Shown here: in pieces, positions 1-7,929 of the stretch
Layout of the letters: the number at the start of each line of letters is the position of its first letter
Position numbering within the stretch: position 1 is the first letter of the stretch
Origin: Thermoguttaceae bacterium
GTDB taxonomy: Bacteria; Planctomycetota; Planctomycetia; Pirellulales; Thermoguttaceae
Assembly: GCA_017559825.1 (NCBI GenBank)
Contig: JAFYQR010000178.1
Coordinates: forward strand, 1-45,558
Length of the DNA: 45,558 bases
Reading direction: 5' to 3'
Position numbers and translations under genes: made by a program
Notes under the pieces: generated by a model
Databases searched by the model: none
What the model was told of the DNA's origin: nothing
The model's input: only the letters and a program-made list of their open reading frames with translations

Positions 1-21
1 AAAGCAAAGAGACAAAAAAAA

Positions 22-1155
22 ATGACGAAAAATGTTAAACTGGGGGGGGGGGGTAGACTTCATGGTTTCACCCTTGTCGAGTTGTTGGTCGTTATCGCGA
101 TCATCGGTATTTTGATCGGTTTGCTTCTTCCGGCCGTCCAAGCGGCTCGCGAAGCGGCTCGCCGTATGCAATGCACGAACCAACTGAAACAATTCGGTTT
201 GGCCGCGCAAAACTTCCACGACGCGCAAGGTTTCTTCCCGAACCTTTCCGGTCAAAAAGTTTTCAAGTCGAAGTATACCGGCAACGGCAACTGGACGCGT
301 TACTCCGCCCACTCCGTGATGCTTCCGTACATTGAACAAAGCGCGATGTACGAAGAAGTTATCCGCGCGATCGAAGCCGGCCACGCCCCGTGGACGGAAG
401 GCGCCGATATTCCGTGGTGCAAAAACATTACGGCGTTCCACTGCCCGTCGGACGGGAACGCGAAGCGTCCGGAAGGCGCCGTTTGCGGCACGAGCTACCG
501 CATCTGCGCGGGCGACCTCGCGAAAGCGTGGGAATGGGACGAATACCGCGGCTTCGGTTCGGACGGCGACGCGCACCCGAACACGACGTCCGACATTACC
601 GACGGTCTGTCGAACTCGATGGCGTTCAGCGAAGCGGTCATGGGCGGCGGCAACACCTCGACGAAAGTCAAGGGCGGCATCGCGACCCTCGGCGGGAACT
701 ACGGTTCCTCCCCGACGAGCTGGCCGAACCTCGGCTTCCGTCCGGTGAACTGCGCGGCGGTTCGCGGCTCGAACGGCGAATTTGTTTCGGGCACCTCGGT
801 CGACACGACCGGTTCGCACTGGCGTCAAGGCTGCCGTTGGGCGGACGCTAACGGGAACTACACGCCGTACTTCGCTATTCTCCCGCCGAACTCCCCGTCC
901 TGCGCGAACACGAACGCCGAAGACTGGTGCATCACCTCCGCGTCGAGCAACCACTCGGGCGGCGTCAACGTCGTGATGTGCGACGGTTCGGTCCGCTTCA
1001 TTAGCGAAACGATCGACGCCGGCGATCAATCGAAATCGGCCGACGACGTCGCGATCAACAAAGATCGTCCGCAAGACTACGGCGGGCAATCCCCGTACGG
1101 CGTCTGGGGCGCTCTCGGCTCCATCGCCGGCGGCGAAACCAACGTTTCCCTCTAA
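22..1155 (+). CDS. DUF1559 pseudopilin-like protein, copy 1 (12-G tract in leader)
   Basis: 377 residues. The N-terminus is a type IV prepilin-type signal: a positively charged leader ending in Gly15, then Phe16 and Glu20 (the F+1/E+5 pattern) at the head of a long hydrophobic helix to about residue 38. The C-terminal part has the planctomycete H-X9-DG motif: His311, Asp321, Gly322. This family (DUF1559, prepilin-type cleavage/methylation domain) is greatly expanded in planctomycetes and is thought to be processed by a prepilin peptidase and to sit at the cell envelope; exact roles are unknown. Codons 7-11 contain a run of 12 G, giving four glycines in the leader that the paralogue at 2238 lacks. 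Only 21 bases upstream are visible, so promoter and RBS cannot be judged. The family assignment is secure; the function is not. Confidence 0.93.
   Translation: MTKNVKLGGGGRLHGFTLVELLVVIAIIGILIGLLLPAVQAAREAARRMQCTNQLKQFGLAAQNFHDAQGFFPNLSGQKVFKSKYTGNGNWTRYSAHSVMLPYIEQSAMYEEVIRAIEAGHAPWTEGADIPWCKNITAFHCPSDGNAKRPEGAVCGTSYRICAGDLAKAWEWDEYRGFGSDGDAHPNTTSDITDGLSNSMAFSEAVMGGGNTSTKVKGGIATLGGNYGSSPTSWPNLGFRPVNCAAVRGSNGEFVSGTSVDTTGSHWRQGCRWADANGNYTPYFAILPPNSPSCANTNAEDWCITSASSNHSGGVNVVMCDGSVRFISETIDAGDQSKSADDVAINKDRPQDYGGQSPYGVWGALGSIAGGETNVSL
42..53 (+). repeat. Homopolymer tract of 12 G inside a coding region
   Basis: Twelve consecutive G lie in codons 7-11 of the pseudopilin-like gene, just ahead of the processing-site Gly-Phe. 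A change of one or two G would shift the frame before the hydrophobic helix and abolish the protein, so the tract has the form of a slipped-strand phase switch. Assembly error in the tract length is also possible. Confidence 0.9.
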
Positions 1156-1210
1156 TCTTAACGGCGACGTTCGGGAACGCGTCGCGAACGCTTCCCGAAA
1201 ACGTTTCGAA

Positions 1211-1247
1211 ACGGCGTCGCGGACTTTGGTCGGCGACGTCGTTTTTT
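1211..1247 (+). terminator. Terminator/attenuator between pseudopilin gene and lipoprotein gene, copy 1
   Basis: A 10-bp stem with one G-U pair (1211-1220 with 1233-1242) is followed by six T. A separate perfect 8-bp hairpin (TTCGGGAA/TTCCCGAA) lies just before it at about 1170-1199. No promoter is evident between here and the lipoprotein gene, so the element may limit read-through rather than end the unit. Confidence 0.75.
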
Positions 1248-1302
1248 CAATAATACAAAAACAAAACGGCGCGGCGCGAGTCGGTCGTTGGGAGAAAATC
1301 CT

Positions 1303-1791
1303 ATGAAAATGAAATATTTGATGTTGTTGGCGGTCGCGGCGAGCGCGATTTTGGTTTCCGGTTGCGGCAAAGACTTGGGTTACCGCAAGACGACCGGCAA
1401 GGTTACGCTCGACGGCGCGCCGTTGGCGGGGGCTATCGTTACGTTCGTCGCTCAAGGTCAAGGCGCGGAAAGCGGCGCGGCGACGACGAACGAAAAGGGC
1501 GAATACTCGGCGAACAGCGGTTCTGTCGGCGAAGGCCTGAAACCGGGCGAATACAAAGTCACGATCTCGAAGCGCGAAACGGTTGTCGACGAAGATTTGG
1601 AACGCCTCAAGGCGGGCGAAATCACGGAAGACGAATACCAAGAGATCAAAGCGAAGCGCAGTATGAAGGAAAACAGCGGTTCGGTCGGCGCGAACTTGGT
1701 TCCGGAAGAATATTCGAGCGCGGCGACGACTTCGCTTACCGCGACCGTTACCGACAACCCGAAGCAAAACGTCTTCAACTTCGATCTCTAA
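1303..1791 (+). CDS. Small secreted lipoprotein with carboxypeptidase-regulatory-like domain, copy 1
   Basis: 162 residues from the ATG at 1303, preceded by GGAG at 1291-1294; the in-frame TTG at 1288 lies upstream of that ribosome site and is rejected. The signal peptide ends in the lipobox LVSGC, so Cys is acylated and the protein is membrane-anchored. The mature part begins YRKTTGKVTLDGAPLAGA, the start of a transthyretin-like/CarboxypepD_reg fold (GxVTxDGxPLxGA), a domain common in planctomycete lipoproteins next to DUF1559 genes. The segment at about residues 95-125 is charged and rich in Glu and Lys. It differs from the copy at 3490 at only six positions by eye. The cellular partner is unknown; pairing with the pseudopilin gene suggests a shared envelope function. 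Confidence 0.9.
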   Translation: MKMKYLMLLAVAASAILVSGCGKDLGYRKTTGKVTLDGAPLAGAIVTFVAQGQGAESGAATTNEKGEYSANSGSVGEGLKPGEYKVTISKRETVVDEDLERLKAGEITEDEYQEIKAKRSMKENSGSVGANLVPEEYSSAATTSLTATVTDNPKQNVFNFDL

Positions 1792-1820
1792 TCGACCGTC
1801 CGCGTTAAGCGACGTTCGCG

Positions 1821-1864
1821 AAAACGCCGAAATTTCGACTTCGCGTCGGGATTCGGCGTTTTTT
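1821..1864 (+). terminator. Rho-independent terminator after lipoprotein copy 1
   Basis: AAAACGCCGAA at 1821-1831 pairs with TTCGGCGTTTT at the far side of a 20-nt loop region; the U-tract is part of the right arm (1859-1864). Confidence 0.8.
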
Positions 1865-2011
1865 GTTTCTTGCCGGTTCGACGTTCGCGCAAGCTCTACG
1901 TCGCGCGGCTTGTTTGAACGCGATTTTGGGGCGAATATCCGGTTTTTCGCAAAGGTTCCGCAAGAAACGAGAAAATTTTGGAAGTTTTTTTATTTTTCCG
2001 GCGCGAAACGC

Positions 2012-2040
2012 TTGCGATATTCGTCGAGAATGAGTAAAAT
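2012..2040 (+). promoter_or_regulatory. Sigma70-like promoter for pseudopilin-like copy 2
   Basis: TTGCGA (2012-2017), 17-nt spacer, TAAAAT (2035-2040). Transcription would start near 2047 and give a leader of about 190 nt that contains the three-way-junction element. Confidence 0.6.
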
Positions 2041-2108
2041 AGGCGTAGGACTAAAAGCGGCGAGAGGCAAAAGCGCTCGGAAAATTCCGGGCGTTTCGTC
2101 GCGAACAA

Positions 2109-2193
2109 GTCGAACAACCTTTCGCGTTCGGGCTAAAACGCGCCGAACGACGGACTTCTATTGACTTTGCTCGTTCGAGGAAGGTTGTTCGAC
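2109..2193 (+). ncRNA. Candidate cis-regulatory leader RNA: three-way junction
   Basis: A perfect 13-bp closing helix (2109-2121 with 2181-2193) encloses two further perfect helices: CGCGTT/AACGCG (2123-2128 with 2137-2142, 8-nt loop) and CGAACGA/TCGTTCG (2144-2150 with 2171-2177, 20-nt loop). Junction linkers are 1, 1 and 3 nt. It lies between a promoter and the start codon at 2238, so it is transcribed as part of the 5' leader. I do not recognise a known riboswitch class. A 12-nt palindrome (2206-2217) follows. Regulatory function is inferred from structure and position. Confidence 0.55.
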
Positions 2194-2237
2194 GCATTAT
2201 TATTTTTACGATCGTAAGCTTTTGAAAGGTTGAGCAA

Positions 2238-3350
2238 ATGTCGAAATCGACGAAACGAGGTTTCACCCTCGTCGAACTGTTGGTCGTTATCGCGATCATC
2301 GGTATCTTGATTGGTCTCCTTCTCCCGGCGGTTCAAGCGGCGCGCGAAGCGGCTCGTCGTATGCAATGCACGAACCAGCTGAAACAACTCGGGTTGGCCG
2401 CGCAAAACTTCCACGACGTTCAAACGTATTTCCCGAACCTTTCCGGGCAAAAATTCTTGAAGTCGAAATATAGTGGGAACGGCAACTGGACGCGCTTCTC
2501 TTGCTTCTCCGTGATGCTTCCGTATATGGAACAAAACGCGATGCACGAAGAAGTGATGAAAGCGATCGGCGACGGCCACGCGCCGTGGTCGGAAAGCGCG
2601 ACGATGCCGTGGTGCAAAAACGTTACGGCGTTCCACTGCCCGTCGGACGGCAACGCGAAACGTCCGGAAGGCGCGGTCTGCGGCACGAGCTACCGCATCT
2701 GCGCGGGCGACCTCGCCAAAGGTTGGGAATGGGACGAACACCGCGGTTTCGGTTCGGACGGCGACGCGGCGGCGGTCGGCGTCGAACACATCACCGACGG
2801 TTTGTCGAACTCGATGGCGTTCAGCGAAGCGGTGATGGGCGGCGGCAATACCTCGACGAAAGTCAAGGGCGGCATCGCGACGCTCGGCGGGAACTACGGT
2901 TCCTCCCCGACGAGCTGGCCGAACCTCGGTTTCAAACCGGTGAACTGCGCGGCGGTTCGCGGCTCGAACGGCGAATTCGTTTCGGGCACTTCGGTCGACA
3001 CGACCGGTTCGCACTGGCGCCAAGGCTGCCGTTGGGCTGACGCGAACGGGAACTACACGCCGTACTTCGCGATTCTCCCGCCGAACTCGCCGTCTTGCGC
3101 GAACTCGAACGCGGAAGACTGGTGCATCACCGCGGCGTCGAGCAACCACTCGGGCGGCGTCAACGTCGTGATGTGCGACGGTTCGGTCCGTTTCGTTAGC
3201 GAAACGATCGACACGGGCGACCAATCGAAATCGGCCGACGACGTCGCGACGAACAAATCGCGTCCGCAAGACTACGGCGGGAAATCCCCGTACGGCGTCT
3301 GGGGCGCTCTCGGCTCCATCGCGGGCGGCGAAACGAACGCGACCCTCTAA
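2238..3350 (+). CDS. DUF1559 pseudopilin-like protein, copy 2
   Basis: 370 residues from the ATG at 2238, with AAAGG at 2225-2229 upstream. Short charged leader MSKSTKRG, then Phe9 and Glu13 heading the hydrophobic helix; the C-terminal H-X9-DG motif is intact ([12 protein letters not shown]). Known family: planctomycete DUF1559, prepilin-type N-terminus, envelope location, undefined role. Compared with copy 1 the region from about residue 190 to the end is almost identical, while differences cluster at about residues 55-190 (for example the segment after GFGSDGDA). The gene has its own promoter and a structured leader. It is followed by a hairpin terminator and the second lipoprotein gene. 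Confidence 0.94.
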   Translation: MSKSTKRGFTLVELLVVIAIIGILIGLLLPAVQAAREAARRMQCTNQLKQLGLAAQNFHDVQTYFPNLSGQKFLKSKYSGNGNWTRFSCFSVMLPYMEQNAMHEEVMKAIGDGHAPWSESATMPWCKNVTAFHCPSDGNAKRPEGAVCGTSYRICAGDLAKGWEWDEHRGFGSDGDAAAVGVEHITDGLSNSMAFSEAVMGGGNTSTKVKGGIATLGGNYGSSPTSWPNLGFKPVNCAAVRGSNGEFVSGTSVDTTGSHWRQGCRWADANGNYTPYFAILPPNSPSCANSNAEDWCITAASSNHSGGVNVVMCDGSVRFVSETIDTGDQSKSADDVATNKSRPQDYGGKSPYGVWGALGSIAGGETNATL

Positions 3351-3399
3351 TACATAACGGCGCGCGGGAAGGCGTTTAACCTTCCCAACGCTTTTCGAA

Positions 3400-3435
3400 A
3401 CGGCGTCGCGGACTTTGGTCGGCGGCGTCGTTTTT
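3400..3435 (+). terminator. Terminator/attenuator between pseudopilin gene and lipoprotein gene, copy 2
   Basis: A 10-bp stem (3400-3409 with 3422-3431) plus five T, the counterpart of the element at 1211-1247. A second hairpin, GGGAAGG/CCTTCCC, precedes it at 3366-3386, matching the paired-hairpin layout of copy 1. Confidence 0.72.
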
Positions 3436-3489
3436 AAATAATGTAAAACAAAACGGCGCGGCGGGAGTCGGTCGTTGGGAGAAAATCCG

Positions 3490-3978
3490 ATGAAAATGAA
3501 AACGTTGATGTTGTTGGCGGTCGCGGCGAGCGCGATTTTGGTTTCCGGTTGCGGCAAAGACTTGGGTTACCGCAAGACGACGGGCGTCGTTACGCTCGAC
3601 GGTTCTCCGTTGGCGGGCGCGTTCGTTACGTTTGTCGCTCAAGGTCAAGGCGCGGAAAGCGGCGCGGCGACGACGAATGAAAAGGGCGAATACTCGGCGA
3701 ACAGCGGTTCTGTCGGCGAAGGCCTGAAACCGGGCGAATACAAAGTTACGATCTCGAAGCGCGAAACGGTCGTCGACGAAGATTTGGAACGCCTCAAGGC
3801 GGGTGAAATCACGGACGACGAATACCAAGAGATCAAAGCGAAGCGCGGTATGAAAGAAAACAGCGGTTCTGTCGGCGCGAACTTGGTTCCTGAAGAATAT
3901 TCGAGCGCGGCGACGACTTCGCTTACCGCGACCGTTACCGACAACCCGAAACAAAACGTCTTCAACTTCGATCTCTAA
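3490..3978 (+). CDS. Small secreted lipoprotein with carboxypeptidase-regulatory-like domain, copy 2
   Basis: 162 residues from the ATG at 3490; GGGAG at 3477-3481 is the ribosome site. Lipobox LVSGC, then YRKTTGVVTLDGSPLAGAF, the start of a transthyretin-like/CarboxypepD_reg domain. By eye it differs from copy 1 at six residues (Y5T, K33V, A39S, I45F, plus one Glu to Asp and one Ser to Gly in the charged segment). The intergenic DNA ahead of it is also homologous to that ahead of copy 1, so the whole cassette was duplicated. It probably works at the outer envelope with the neighbouring pseudopilin-like protein, but no specific function can be named. Confidence 0.9.
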   Translation: MKMKTLMLLAVAASAILVSGCGKDLGYRKTTGVVTLDGSPLAGAFVTFVAQGQGAESGAATTNEKGEYSANSGSVGEGLKPGEYKVTISKRETVVDEDLERLKAGEITDDEYQEIKAKRGMKENSGSVGANLVPEEYSSAATTSLTATVTDNPKQNVFNFDL

Positions 3979-4017
3979 TCGAAAGTTCTTGCTTTAAGCG
4001 AGTTTAAGACGCCGAAA

Positions 4018-4072
4018 CGCCGAAACGTCGGCTCCGGTTTGAACCGCGAGTCGAGCGTTTCGGCGTTTTTTT
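4018..4072 (+). terminator. Rho-independent terminator after lipoprotein copy 2
   Basis: CGCCGAAACG (4018-4027) pairs with CGTTTCGGCG (4056-4065), followed by seven T. Confidence 0.85.
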
Positions 4073-4093
4073 GCGTTAGTTCGCGCCGTTCGC

Positions 4094-4122
4094 TTGATTT
4101 TCGGCGTCGTTTCTTTTACAAT
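4094..4122 (+). promoter_or_regulatory. Sigma70-like promoter for the GH140-like gene
   Basis: TTGATT (4094-4099), 17-nt spacer, TACAAT (4117-4122). It lies just after a terminator and gives a leader of about 35 nt to the ATG at 4163, which argues against the upstream in-frame start at 4094. Confidence 0.7.
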
Positions 4123-4162
4123 GAAAGCGCAAGAGGTTTTGCGTCAAGAAAGGAAACCGAAA

Positions 4163-5629
4163 ATGAACGAACGGAAAAAAACGACGAAACGAACTATTTT
4201 CGCGACGGCTTGCGCGCTTTTGGCGGCGGTCGCGTTCGGAACCGCGAGCGTTCAAGCGGCGGAAAATCTGCCGCGTCTTAAAGTTAGCGAAAACGGGCGA
4301 TTCTTAACGACCGAAGACGGCGCGCCGTTCTTTTGGCTCGGCGACACGGCTTGGGAACTCTTTCACCGTTTGAACCGCGAGGAAGCGATTCGCTATCTCG
4401 ACAATCGTCGAGAGCGCGGCTTCACGGTGATCCAAGCGGTCGCGGTCGCGGAGTTGGAGGGCCCGTCGCAGCCGAACGCTTACGGTTTCTTGCCGTTTAA
4501 GGATTTGAAGTCGGTCGAACCGGCGGTCGGCCCCGGCGCGAACGACGACTATTGGGACAACGTCGATTTCGTCGTCGACGAAGCGAACAAACGCGGTATG
4601 TACGTCGGTTTCTTGCCGACGTGGGGACGTTGGTGGAAAAAGGGCGAAGGCGGCTTCTTTAACCCGGAAAACGCCGAGCGTTACGGGCGTTGGCTCGGCG
4701 AGCGTTACCGCGACAAGGGCGTCGTTTGGATTCTCGGCGGCGACCGCAATATCGATAACGACGAAGAACGGGCGACCGTCGTCGCGATGGCGCGCGGCTT
4801 GCGACAAGGCGACGGCGGAGCGCATTTGCGAACGTTCCACCCGCGCGGCGGCGGGAGTTCCGCGGATTATTTCCACAACGACGATTGGCTCGATTTCAAT
4901 ATGCGGCAAAACGGGCACGGCGTCGAATACAACGTCTACGACGGAACGCGTCGCGAGTACGAGCGAACGCCGGTCAAGCCGATTATCGACGGCGAACCGG
5001 TTTACGAAGACCATCCGGTCGCGTTCAATCCGGACAATCTCGGGCACACGACCGCCGCCGACGTCCGCCGCCCGCTCTATTGGGACTTGTTTAACGGCGC
5101 GTTCGGGCACACTTACGGCTGTCATTCGATTTGGCAGATGTTCGACCCGGAAGACCAGGCGCAATGGGAGGTCAACCGTCCGCTGACGAGTTGGAAAGAG
5201 GGAATCGAAGCGCCCGGCGCCGCGCAGATGCGACACGCGAAGGCGTTGCTCGAGTCGCGCCCGTTCCTGACGCGGATTCCGGATATGTCGCCGATCGTCG
5301 CCGACCGGATTCAAAGCTCGATACCGGGCGCCGGAACGCGTCGCTTCGCGGCGACCCGCGACGAAGCGGGAACTTACGCGTTCGTTTACGTTCCGGTCGG
5401 GCGCGAGTTTACCGTCCGGACGGACGCGATCAAGGCGAAGAAAATCCGCGCGCATTGGTTCGACCCGCGAACCGGCGCCGCGCGCTTGATCGGCGAATTT
5501 GAAAACGCCGGCGAACGAAGTTTCCTTCCGCCGACTCCGGGCGAAACGCTCGACTGGGTTCTCGTTCTCGACGACGCGTCGAAGAATTACCCGACTCCGG
5601 GCGCGAAAAAATGGAGCGGAAATCGTTAA
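4163..5629 (+). CDS. Secreted glycoside hydrolase, DUF4038/GH140-like (apiosidase-type)
   Basis: 488 residues from the ATG at 4163, with AAGGA-type ribosome site at 4149-4153; a longer frame from 4094 overlaps the promoter and is rejected. Signal peptide about residues 1-32 (basic start, hydrophobic core, cleavage near VQA-A). The mature N-terminus has the DUF4038 hallmark: a plain strand leading into [15 protein letters not shown], then a TIM barrel with [13 protein letters not shown] and DGEPVYE, the last carrying a likely catalytic Glu; a short C-terminal beta domain follows (collagen-binding-domain type). Characterised GH140 members cleave apiose from rhamnogalacturonan II side chains; whether this one does is inference. 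The downstream beta-helix gene lies 66 bp away behind a terminator. It is part of the secreted glycan-degradation set of this window. Confidence 0.85.
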   Translation: MNERKKTTKRTIFATACALLAAVAFGTASVQAAENLPRLKVSENGRFLTTEDGAPFFWLGDTAWELFHRLNREEAIRYLDNRRERGFTVIQAVAVAELEGPSQPNAYGFLPFKDLKSVEPAVGPGANDDYWDNVDFVVDEANKRGMYVGFLPTWGRWWKKGEGGFFNPENAERYGRWLGERYRDKGVVWILGGDRNIDNDEERATVVAMARGLRQGDGGAHLRTFHPRGGGSSADYFHNDDWLDFNMRQNGHGVEYNVYDGTRREYERTPVKPIIDGEPVYEDHPVAFNPDNLGHTTAADVRRPLYWDLFNGAFGHTYGCHSIWQMFDPEDQAQWEVNRPLTSWKEGIEAPGAAQMRHAKALLESRPFLTRIPDMSPIVADRIQSSIPGAGTRRFAATRDEAGTYAFVYVPVGREFTVRTDAIKAKKIRAHWFDPRTGAARLIGEFENAGERSFLPPTPGETLDWVLVLDDASKNYPTPGAKKWSGNR

Positions 5630-5643
5630 TAAAGCAAGATTAG

Positions 5644-5679
5644 GCGCGTCGTCGACTCGTTCGGCGGCGCGTTTTTTTT
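5644..5679 (+). terminator. Rho-independent terminator after the GH140-like gene
   Basis: GCGCGTCG pairs with CGGCGCG (one U-G) around a short loop, followed by eight T at 5672-5679. The ribosome site of the next gene begins directly after the T-run, so partial read-through could feed that gene. Confidence 0.75.
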
Positions 5680-5695
5680 AAAAAGGAGAAAAGCG

Positions 5696-7750
5696 ATGCG
5701 TTGGAAATTGGGAACGGCGTTAGCGGCGGCGTTTGTCGCTTTTTCGACGGCGAACGTAAACGCCGAAACGACAAGAGAAACGGCGGCGCCGGAGCGCGTC
5801 GTCGCGTCGGCGTTCGGGTTCGACGCGACCGATTCGACGGCGTTTTTGCAGGCGGCGATCGATTCCGGAGCGAGGACGGTCGTCGTCGACAAGCAAGACG
5901 GCCCTTGGGTAACGACGCCGTTGACGTTGCGGAGCGACTTGGAACTCGTTTTGGAGGAAGGCGTCGAAATCGTCGCGAAAGCCGGGGAATTTCGCGCTAA
6001 AGGCGATGTTTTAATGTCGGCGCCGAACGTCGAAAATTTGACGATTCGCGGCGAAGGCGCCGGGGCGACGCTCCGAATGCGGAAGACGGAATATTGGGAA
6101 GCGCCTTACGAGAAGTCGGAATGGCGGCACGGACTGTCGATTCGGAGCGCGAAAAGCGTTAAAATAGAGAACTTGCGAATCGCCGAAACCGGCGGCGACG
6201 GGATTTACCTCGGCGTCGCGACGCGGGGCGTTCCTTGCCGCGACGTCGTAATCCGCCGCGTCGAGTGCGTCGCGAACAACCGGCAAGGGATCAGCGTCAT
6301 TAGCGTCGACGGGCTGTTGATCGAAGACTGCGTTTTGCGCGACACGTTCGGGACGGCGCCGCAATCCGGAATCGATTTCGAGCCGAACAGCGAAGACGAG
6401 CAAATTTCAAACGTCGTAATGCGGCGCGTTACGTCGGAAAACAACGCCGGGGACGGCTTCCAATTTTACTTGGGGAACCTCGACTCAGACGGGCCGGAAA
6501 CGACGGTCGAAATGGTCGACTGCCGCGCCGTCCGGAATCGCGGCTGCGGGTTCTATTGGTCGGCGAAAGCGGGGCCGAATCGCGCGCTTCCGGGGCGAAC
6601 GCTCGTCGAAAATTGCGATTTTCTCGGGAACGGGCGCGGAATCTTGGCGATCGACAAAACGACCGCTTGCGGGCCGTTCGTTTTCCGAAACGTTCGCTTG
6701 ACGACGCCGAGCGCCGACGCGGAAACGCCGTCGGAAAACGCGAATTTTCAAATCGACAAAACGTCGTCGTCGGCGGCCGGGATAACGTTGCGTTCAAGAG
6801 CGGAGGGAATCGAACCGCTCGGCGGCGTCGCGTTTGAGAACGTCGAAATCGTCGACGCGGGAACCGACGAACCGCGTCTTTTCTCGATTTACGACGGTTC
6901 CGGCGACGGTTGCGGCGTCGCGGAAATTAACGGCGCGTTGCGAATCCGTCGGGGCGGCGAAACGGTCGAAACGGATTTTTCGCCGGAAAACTTTGCGCGG
7001 CTCTTCCCGGAATTGGCGTTTCGCCGCGTCGCGCCGTTCGACCTTAAACGCTTGAACGGCGACGAAGCGACGACCGCGGAAATCGTCGACGCTTGGCGCT
7101 CGAAAGCGGCGTCAAAAGAGGAAAAGCGGAGCGAACTGCGCGTCCGAAACGACGGCGACGGCTATTTTTACGCGGAAAAAGGGGACGACGTTTCGTTCGC
7201 GGTTCGTTTGCGTCGCGTCGGGCGGTACGAGCTTGAAGCGCCGAAGGTCGCGCTGGCGACGCCGAGCGGGAAAACGTCGACGTTGACCGGCGAAGCGTCG
7301 GAAGACGACGTTTTGACGCGTTTTACCGTTCGCGTCGAGGAAAGCGGTTGGCAAACGCTGACGGTCGCCGTCGGCGCGAACGCGTTCCGTTGGGAGGCGG
7401 AGTCGACGCCGATTTTAAGCGCGGCGCGCCCGGCGGTTAATTTGATCGGAACGGCCGGCGATTTTTGGGTTTACGTTCCGAAAAACGCGCCCGATTTCGG
7501 CGTCCGCGTTAGCGGCGACGGCGCGGAGCGCGTTTCGGCGTCGCTCTTCGATCCGAGCGGAGCCGAAGTTTGGCGGAGCGAGAATATCGACGGAATCGCG
7601 ACTTGGACCCTTCCGGTCGACGAGAAAACGGGCCGACCGGTCGCGCCGCCGCAAGCCGGTTTTTGGCGACTGCGCTTCGAGAAACCGACCGTCGGCGTCT
7701 TGGAAGATTTCCACCTGACGATTCAAGGCGTCCCGGCGTTGGTTCGCTGA
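5696..7750 (+). CDS. Secreted right-handed parallel beta-helix protein (pectate-lyase-3-like)
   Basis: 684 residues; AAAAAGGAG precedes the ATG at 5696. Signal peptide of about 23 residues (MRWKLGTALAAAF, cleavage near VNA-E). Residues about 35-110 match the start of a pectate-lyase-3/GH28-type helix (FGFDATDSTAFLQAAIDSGA, then VLEEGVEI). Stacked strand-turn repeats continue to about residue 420, with IENLRIAETGGDGIYLG and IDFEPNSEDEQISNVVMRRV. The C-terminal 250 residues look like two beta-sandwich or ancillary domains. Families with this fold depolymerise pectin, alginate or other uronates or hydrolyse galacturonan; the catalytic class cannot be settled by eye. It has no membrane anchor, so it is probably secreted or periplasmic. 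Confidence 0.83.
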   Translation: MRWKLGTALAAAFVAFSTANVNAETTRETAAPERVVASAFGFDATDSTAFLQAAIDSGARTVVVDKQDGPWVTTPLTLRSDLELVLEEGVEIVAKAGEFRAKGDVLMSAPNVENLTIRGEGAGATLRMRKTEYWEAPYEKSEWRHGLSIRSAKSVKIENLRIAETGGDGIYLGVATRGVPCRDVVIRRVECVANNRQGISVISVDGLLIEDCVLRDTFGTAPQSGIDFEPNSEDEQISNVVMRRVTSENNAGDGFQFYLGNLDSDGPETTVEMVDCRAVRNRGCGFYWSAKAGPNRALPGRTLVENCDFLGNGRGILAIDKTTACGPFVFRNVRLTTPSADAETPSENANFQIDKTSSSAAGITLRSRAEGIEPLGGVAFENVEIVDAGTDEPRLFSIYDGSGDGCGVAEINGALRIRRGGETVETDFSPENFARLFPELAFRRVAPFDLKRLNGDEATTAEIVDAWRSKAASKEEKRSELRVRNDGDGYFYAEKGDDVSFAVRLRRVGRYELEAPKVALATPSGKTSTLTGEASEDDVLTRFTVRVEESGWQTLTVAVGANAFRWEAESTPILSAARPAVNLIGTAGDFWVYVPKNAPDFGVRVSGDGAERVSASLFDPSGAEVWRSENIDGIATWTLPVDEKTGRPVAPPQAGFWRLRFEKPTVGVLEDFHLTIQGVPALVR

Positions 7751-7773
7751 CGCGTCAAGTCGGGCGAAAAGAA

Positions 7774-7817
7774 GCGGCGCCGCGTTTTGAATCGCTTTAA
7801 TACGCGGCGCCGCGTTT
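7774..7817 (+). terminator. Hairpin after the beta-helix gene
   Basis: GCGGCGCCGCG (7774-7784) pairs with CGCGGCGCCGC (7803-7813); the downstream T-tract is weak (TTTCGTTT). Confidence 0.6.
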
Positions 7818-7849
7818 CGTTTCGACGGTTCACGGAGCGGACGGAGCGT

Positions 7850-7888
7850 CGGCGAAAAAAAATCGAAAAGTTTTTTCGCCGATTTTTT
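7850..7888 (+). terminator. Rho-independent terminator, second after the beta-helix gene
   Basis: CGGCGAAAAAA (7850-7860) pairs with TTTTTTCGCCG (7871-7881), followed by ATTTTTT. The A-rich left arm would also let it act on the opposite strand. Confidence 0.75.
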
Positions 7889-7929
7889 AAACTTTGCGTT
7901 TGTTGGAAGCGTTGCCGTTAAACGGTTTG

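Larger units (their letters stand above)
22..3978 (+). repeat. Tandem duplication of a two-gene cassette
   Basis: Unit 1 (22-1791) and unit 2 (2238-3978) have the same gene order, the same intergenic paired hairpins and the same GGGAGAAAATCC ribosome-site context before the lipoprotein. Similarity is highest in the 3' half of the pseudopilin genes and in the lipoproteins. The 446-bp spacer (1792-2237) holds a terminator, a promoter and the structured leader. Confidence 0.9.

Noticed and set aside
2133..3557. Open frame of 474 codons on the minus strand
   Set aside because: Antisense to the pseudopilin copy 2 and its leader; no motif, and the plus-strand gene has clear domains.
4094..4162. 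Upstream start for the GH140-like gene
   Set aside because: It begins on the -35 element of a good promoter and would displace the signal peptide from the N-terminus.
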